A stretch of 64,000 nt of DNA from Lutibacter sp. HS1-25 (GTDB lineage: Bacteria > Bacteroidota > Bacteroidia > Flavobacteriales > Flavobacteriaceae), in NCBI RefSeq assembly GCF_004121075.1, contig NZ_RHLN01000010.1, positions 1 to 64,000 of the forward strand. Reading direction: 5' to 3'. Shown piece by piece: positions 61,007 to 64,000 of this stretch (position 1 is its first letter; each line of letters opens with the position of its first letter). Below the pieces are notes generated by a model. The model was given only the letters and a program-made list of their open reading frames with translations. It had not been told where the DNA came from and did not search any database. The position numbers and the translations under genes were made by a program.

Positions 61007-62488
61007 ATGAGAAGAAATAAACTACTAAGTATATTATTGTTGGGTTTTACAACGCTAGTCTGTTGTCAGGAATTAAAAAAAACTGAAAAGTCGGTAACGC
61101 AAAAAAAGCCCAATGTAGTCTATATTTTAACCGATCAGTGGAGAGGTTCAGCTTTAGGTTATGCAGGTGATCCAAATGTAAAAACACCTAATCTTGATAA
61201 TTTTGCAAAAGAGGCGGTAAATTTTACAAATGCGGTTTCTGTAACTCCTGTTTGTACACCGCACCGTGCAGCATTACTTACCGGTAGGTTTCCTACTTCA
61301 ACAGGAATGTTTTTAAACGATATTTATTTGCCTAGTGAAGAATTGTGTATGGCTGAAATTTTTAAGGCTGAAGGTTATAACACTGCTTATTGGGGAAAAT
61401 GGCATTTAGATGGTCATGGTAGGGAAAATAATGTAGAGCCAGCAAGACGTCAAGGTTTTGATTATTGGAAAGGTGCCGAGTGCGATCATAATTATAACAA
61501 AGAGCATTATTATGCAAATAATGATCCTGAAAAAAAGTATTGGGAAGGTTATTCTCCATTTTCAATAGTTAAAGATGCTAACGACTATATAAGTGCACAT
61601 GCAAATGATGATAATCCCTTTTTAATGGTTGTTTCTATTGCAACACCGCATTACCCTCATGATAGTGCACCTCAAAAATATAAAGATATGTACCCGCTTG
61701 AAAGTATCAAATTGGCTCCAAATGTTTCGGATCAATGGAAAGAAAGATCTTTAAAGGAGTTACAAGGGTATTATGCACATTGTACAGCTACAGATGAAGC
61801 TATTGGAACGGTATTGGATAAAATTAAAGAATTGAATTTAACTGAAAATACAATCATTGTTTTTTCTTCAGATCACGGAGAAATGATGGGTGCTCAAAAC
61901 GTAAAACCTTTTGTAAAACAATTGGCTTGGGATGAGTCTATTAGAGTTCCTTTTTTAATTAGTTACCCATCAATTGGTGTAAATAAAGGAGCTGTGGTAA
62001 ATGCACCTATCAATACACCAGACATACTTCCTTCATTATTAGGTTTGGCTAATATTAAAATTCCAGCAACTGTTGAAGGAGAAAATATTGCTACATTAAT
62101 TAAAAATCCAGACCCAAATGCTGATCGTGCAGCTTTGATAATGAATGTGGCTCCTTTTGGTGGAAATTATAATGATTCTGAATACAGAGCTATAAGAACA
62201 AAACAATATACCTATGCTCGCACTCCAAAAGGTGCTAGTATGCTTTTTGATAATTTAAGCGATCCTTATCAAATGAACAATTTATTGGATAAACCTGAGG
62301 TTAAGGAAATTCAACAAGATTTAGATACAAAATTAAATGCCGCTTTACAAAGTATAGGAGACGAATTTAAAACAAGAGATTACTACCTTAAAAAGTGGAA
62401 TTATACACTTGATGAAAAAAAGCATGCAGTTGATTGGTGGAGTTGGGGAAAAGGTGAAGGAGTTTTGCAATCGCCAATAATGAAATAA
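61007..62488 (+). CDS. S1 family sulfatase lipoprotein (CTPHR type)
   Basis: This 493-residue sulfatase has a lipobox TTLVCCQE. NVVYILTDQWRGSALGYAGD gives metal ligands, and PVCTPHRAALLTGRFPTSTG holds the formylglycine Cys83. GKWHLDGHGR and FSSDHGEMMGAQNVKP complete the site, and DPYQMNNLL near the end matches the sulfatase at 6728. The two are likely paralogues acting on a related sulfated sugar. It lies 20 bp behind the GH43 gene and 23 bp ahead of another sulfatase, in the unit started by site h. Confidence 0.9.
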   Translation: MRRNKLLSILLLGFTTLVCCQELKKTEKSVTQKKPNVVYILTDQWRGSALGYAGDPNVKTPNLDNFAKEAVNFTNAVSVTPVCTPHRAALLTGRFPTSTGMFLNDIYLPSEELCMAEIFKAEGYNTAYWGKWHLDGHGRENNVEPARRQGFDYWKGAECDHNYNKEHYYANNDPEKKYWEGYSPFSIVKDANDYISAHANDDNPFLMVVSIATPHYPHDSAPQKYKDMYPLESIKLAPNVSDQWKERSLKELQGYYAHCTATDEAIGTVLDKIKELNLTENTIIVFSSDHGEMMGAQNVKPFVKQLAWDESIRVPFLISYPSIGVNKGAVVNAPINTPDILPSLLGLANIKIPATVEGENIATLIKNPDPNADRAALIMNVAPFGGNYNDSEYRAIRTKQYTYARTPKGASMLFDNLSDPYQMNNLLDKPEVKEIQQDLDTKLNAALQSIGDEFKTRDYYLKKWNYTLDEKKHAVDWWSWGKGEGVLQSPIMK

Positions 62489-62511
62489 AAATCTAAAAAT
62501 AATTTAAAATA

Positions 62512-64000
62512 ATGTCACAGAAATTAATCATTTTTACTACAGTTATACTATTCGTTTTTGGAGCTTGTAATATCAAAAAAGCAAACAAAAAAGAAATTGA
62601 AAAACCGAAGCCTAATATTCTTTTCATAGTAGCTGATGATTTGGGTTATTCAGATCTAAGTTTTATGGGGAGTAAATACTACGAAACACCTAATATAGAT
62701 AAAATCGCTGCTAACGGAATGGTATTTACCAATGGGTATGCAGGTTGCCAAGTATGTAGCCCGTCACGAGCAACATTGTTAACAGGTCAGTTTACAGCAA
62801 GGCACGGAGTTACAGATTGGATTGGCGCTCCCGAAGGTGAAGATTGGCGTGCAAAAAACCGCTACACTAAAGTACTTCCGGCTACATACAAACATCATAT
62901 AGATACCAACACGGTAACATTGCCAATGGCTTTGAGAAATGCAGGATATACAACTTTTTTTGCAGGAAAATGGCATTTGGGAGACGAAGGTTTTTATCCT
63001 GAAAATTATGGATTTGATATTAACAAAGGAGGTTACCATAAAGGGGGTCCTGCAGGTGGTTATTTTGCGCCTTTCAACAATCCTAAATTAGAAAATCACC
63101 AAGCTGGTGAAAACCTTTCTATGCGGTTGGCAGAAGAAACAATCAACTTTATGAAAGCTTCAAAAGACAAACCATTTTTAGCGTATTTGTCTTTTTACGC
63201 GGTACATGGTCCTATTGAAACTTCAAAAGAAAAGTGGGAAAAATACAGAGACAAAGCTATTGAAATGGGGGTACCTGAAAAAGGTTTTGAAGAAGGTGAT
63301 TTATTGCCTATGCGAAAATATCAAGACAATCCTGTTTATGGAGGTTTAGTTGAGACAATGGATGATGCTGTTGGAATGGTTTTAAACGCACTTAAAGAAA
63401 CAGGTTTAGATAAAAATACCATCGTTATTTTTACTTCAGACAATGGAGGGGTAACTTCCGGAGATAACTATTCTACCAATAATCTTCCGTTAAAAGGCGG
63501 TAAAGGTTATCAGTGGGAAGGCGGTATAAGGATTCCGTATGTTGTTAGCGTTCCTTGGATGCATCAACAAGCTGAAAAAAGCAATATTCCTGTTGCAGGA
63601 AGCGACTTTTTTCCAACAATACTAGACCTTGCAGGTGTGCCTTTGCCTTCAAATGCGCAGATAGATGGTAAAAGTATTGTTCCCGTTTTAAAAGGAAATA
63701 CACTGGAAGAACGCCCTTTATATTGGCATTATCCGCATTATGGAAACCAAGGTGGAAGACCAGTTTCTATAATGAGAAATGGAGATTGGAAACTCATTCA
63801 TTTTTGGGAAGATGGGCACAATGAATTATATAATTTAGTTAAAGATATTCATGAAGATAACGACTTAGCCAAACTTCAACCAGAGAGAACAGCGGAAATG
63901 TCTCACGCATTGCTAAATTGGTTAGAAGAAGTTGGGGCAAAATATCCTCAACAAGATCCACTTTACGATGCAATAAAAGAAAATGAAGCCATTACAAATA
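62512..64000 (+). CDS. S1 family sulfatase (CSPSR type), 3' end beyond the window
   Basis: The frame is open from the ATG at 62512 to the last base of the window (496 codons). The lipobox is VFGACNIKK. NILFIVADDLGYSDLSFMGS gives metal ligands, VCSPSRATLLTGQFTARHGV the formylglycine Cys82, GKWHLGDEGF and FTSDNGGVTSGDNY the rest, and PLKGGKGYQWEGGIRIPYV the typical arylsulfatase A-like segment. This set of features resembles the S1_16 branch more than the other five sulfatases here. The distinct DNGG (rather than DHG) motif supports a different subfamily. Few residues should be missing, since the C-terminal LLNWLEEVGAKYPQQDPLYD region is already reached. Confidence 0.9.
   Translation, partial: MSQKLIIFTTVILFVFGACNIKKANKKEIEKPKPNILFIVADDLGYSDLSFMGSKYYETPNIDKIAANGMVFTNGYAGCQVCSPSRATLLTGQFTARHGVTDWIGAPEGEDWRAKNRYTKVLPATYKHHIDTNTVTLPMALRNAGYTTFFAGKWHLGDEGFYPENYGFDINKGGYHKGGPAGGYFAPFNNPKLENHQAGENLSMRLAEETINFMKASKDKPFLAYLSFYAVHGPIETSKEKWEKYRDKAIEMGVPEKGFEEGDLLPMRKYQDNPVYGGLVETMDDAVGMVLNALKETGLDKNTIVIFTSDNGGVTSGDNYSTNNLPLKGGKGYQWEGGIRIPYVVSVPWMHQQAEKSNIPVAGSDFFPTILDLAGVPLPSNAQIDGKSIVPVLKGNTLEERPLYWHYPHYGNQGGRPVSIMRNGDWKLIHFWEDGHNELYNLVKDIHEDNDLAKLQPERTAEMSHALLNWLEEVGAKYPQQDPLYDAIKENEAITN

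Noticed and set aside
1180-63039. Numerous reverse-strand open frames of 60-160 codons (for example 8458-8943 and 6481-6816)
   Set aside because: They lie opposite long, clearly conserved + strand genes, have no recognisable domains, and their composition follows the overlapping gene. They are shadows.
1-64000. CRISPR arrays, tRNA or rRNA genes, insertion sequences, integrases
   Set aside because: No regularly spaced repeats, no structural RNA pattern and no transposase or integrase frame were seen.

Overview
The window is AT-rich DNA from a member of the Bacteroidota, most likely a marine Flavobacteriia. The reasons are three SusC/SusD pairs, many lipoproteins with a Bacteroidota-style lipobox, a type IX secretion (T9SS) C-terminal sorting domain, no clear Shine-Dalgarno sequences, and promoter elements resembling the Bacteroidota -7 box TAnnTTTG. 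Every real gene is on the + strand. The whole window is part of one large polysaccharide utilization locus (PUL). Both ends are cut: a gene end at 1-354 and a sulfatase running off at 64000.

The theme is a sulfated, rhamnose-rich polysaccharide. There are six GH78 and one full-length GH106 alpha-L-rhamnosidase, six intact-looking S1-type sulfatases (the last one cut by the window end), two BNR_4 beta-propeller proteins of the kind seen in PL24/PL25 ulvan lyases, one alginate_lyase-domain (PL38-like) protein, GH39-, GH43- and GH3-type enzymes, an alpha/beta-hydrolase esterase, a rhamnose/H+ symporter (RhaT) and a rhamnose mutarotase (RhaM). Ulvan is the best-fitting known substrate, but another sulfated rhamnan or rhamnogalacturonan-like glycan is possible. 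No GH88/GH105 unsaturated uronyl hydrolase, no cytoplasmic rhamnose catabolic enzyme and no transcription regulator is visible; these must lie outside the window.

Layout: (1) 1-14152, a rhamnosidase/sulfatase block (GH106 scar, GH78, GH106, sulfatase, GH78, sulfatase fragment, GH78) with a 420-bp near-identical direct repeat around one higher-GC GH78 gene. (2) 14466-15518, rhaT alone with a strong terminator. (3) 15766-21744, GH78, BNR_4 lyase-like and GH39. (4) 22287-33232, SusC-SusD-SusC-SusD-DUF1735. (5) 33388-33634, a dead copy of the GH39 gene end plus its terminator. (6) 34091-38728, third SusC-SusD. (7) 38944-42913, GH3 and sulfatase. (8) 43004-50946, carbohydrate-binding-like protein, nucleoside-hydrolase-like protein, sulfatase, T9SS-secreted lyase-like protein, glycosidase scar, sulfatase. 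(9) 51146-53879, PL38-like protein, RhaM, esterase. (10) 54008 to the end, internally deleted ORF, two tandem GH78, GH43, two sulfatases.

The main discovery is regulatory. Units 2, 3, 4, 6, 7, 8, 9 and 10 each start with the same element: CAGGAYA (CAGGGTA once), often preceded by a second CAG about 10 bp upstream, and placed 19-20 nt before a -7-like box. This ties eight transcription units of the locus to one presumed regulator or sigma factor. The proposed flow is: T9SS-secreted and surface lyases cut the polymer, SusC/D pairs import oligosaccharides, periplasmic sulfatases, rhamnosidases and accessory glycosidases strip them, and RhaT with RhaM handle the free L-rhamnose.
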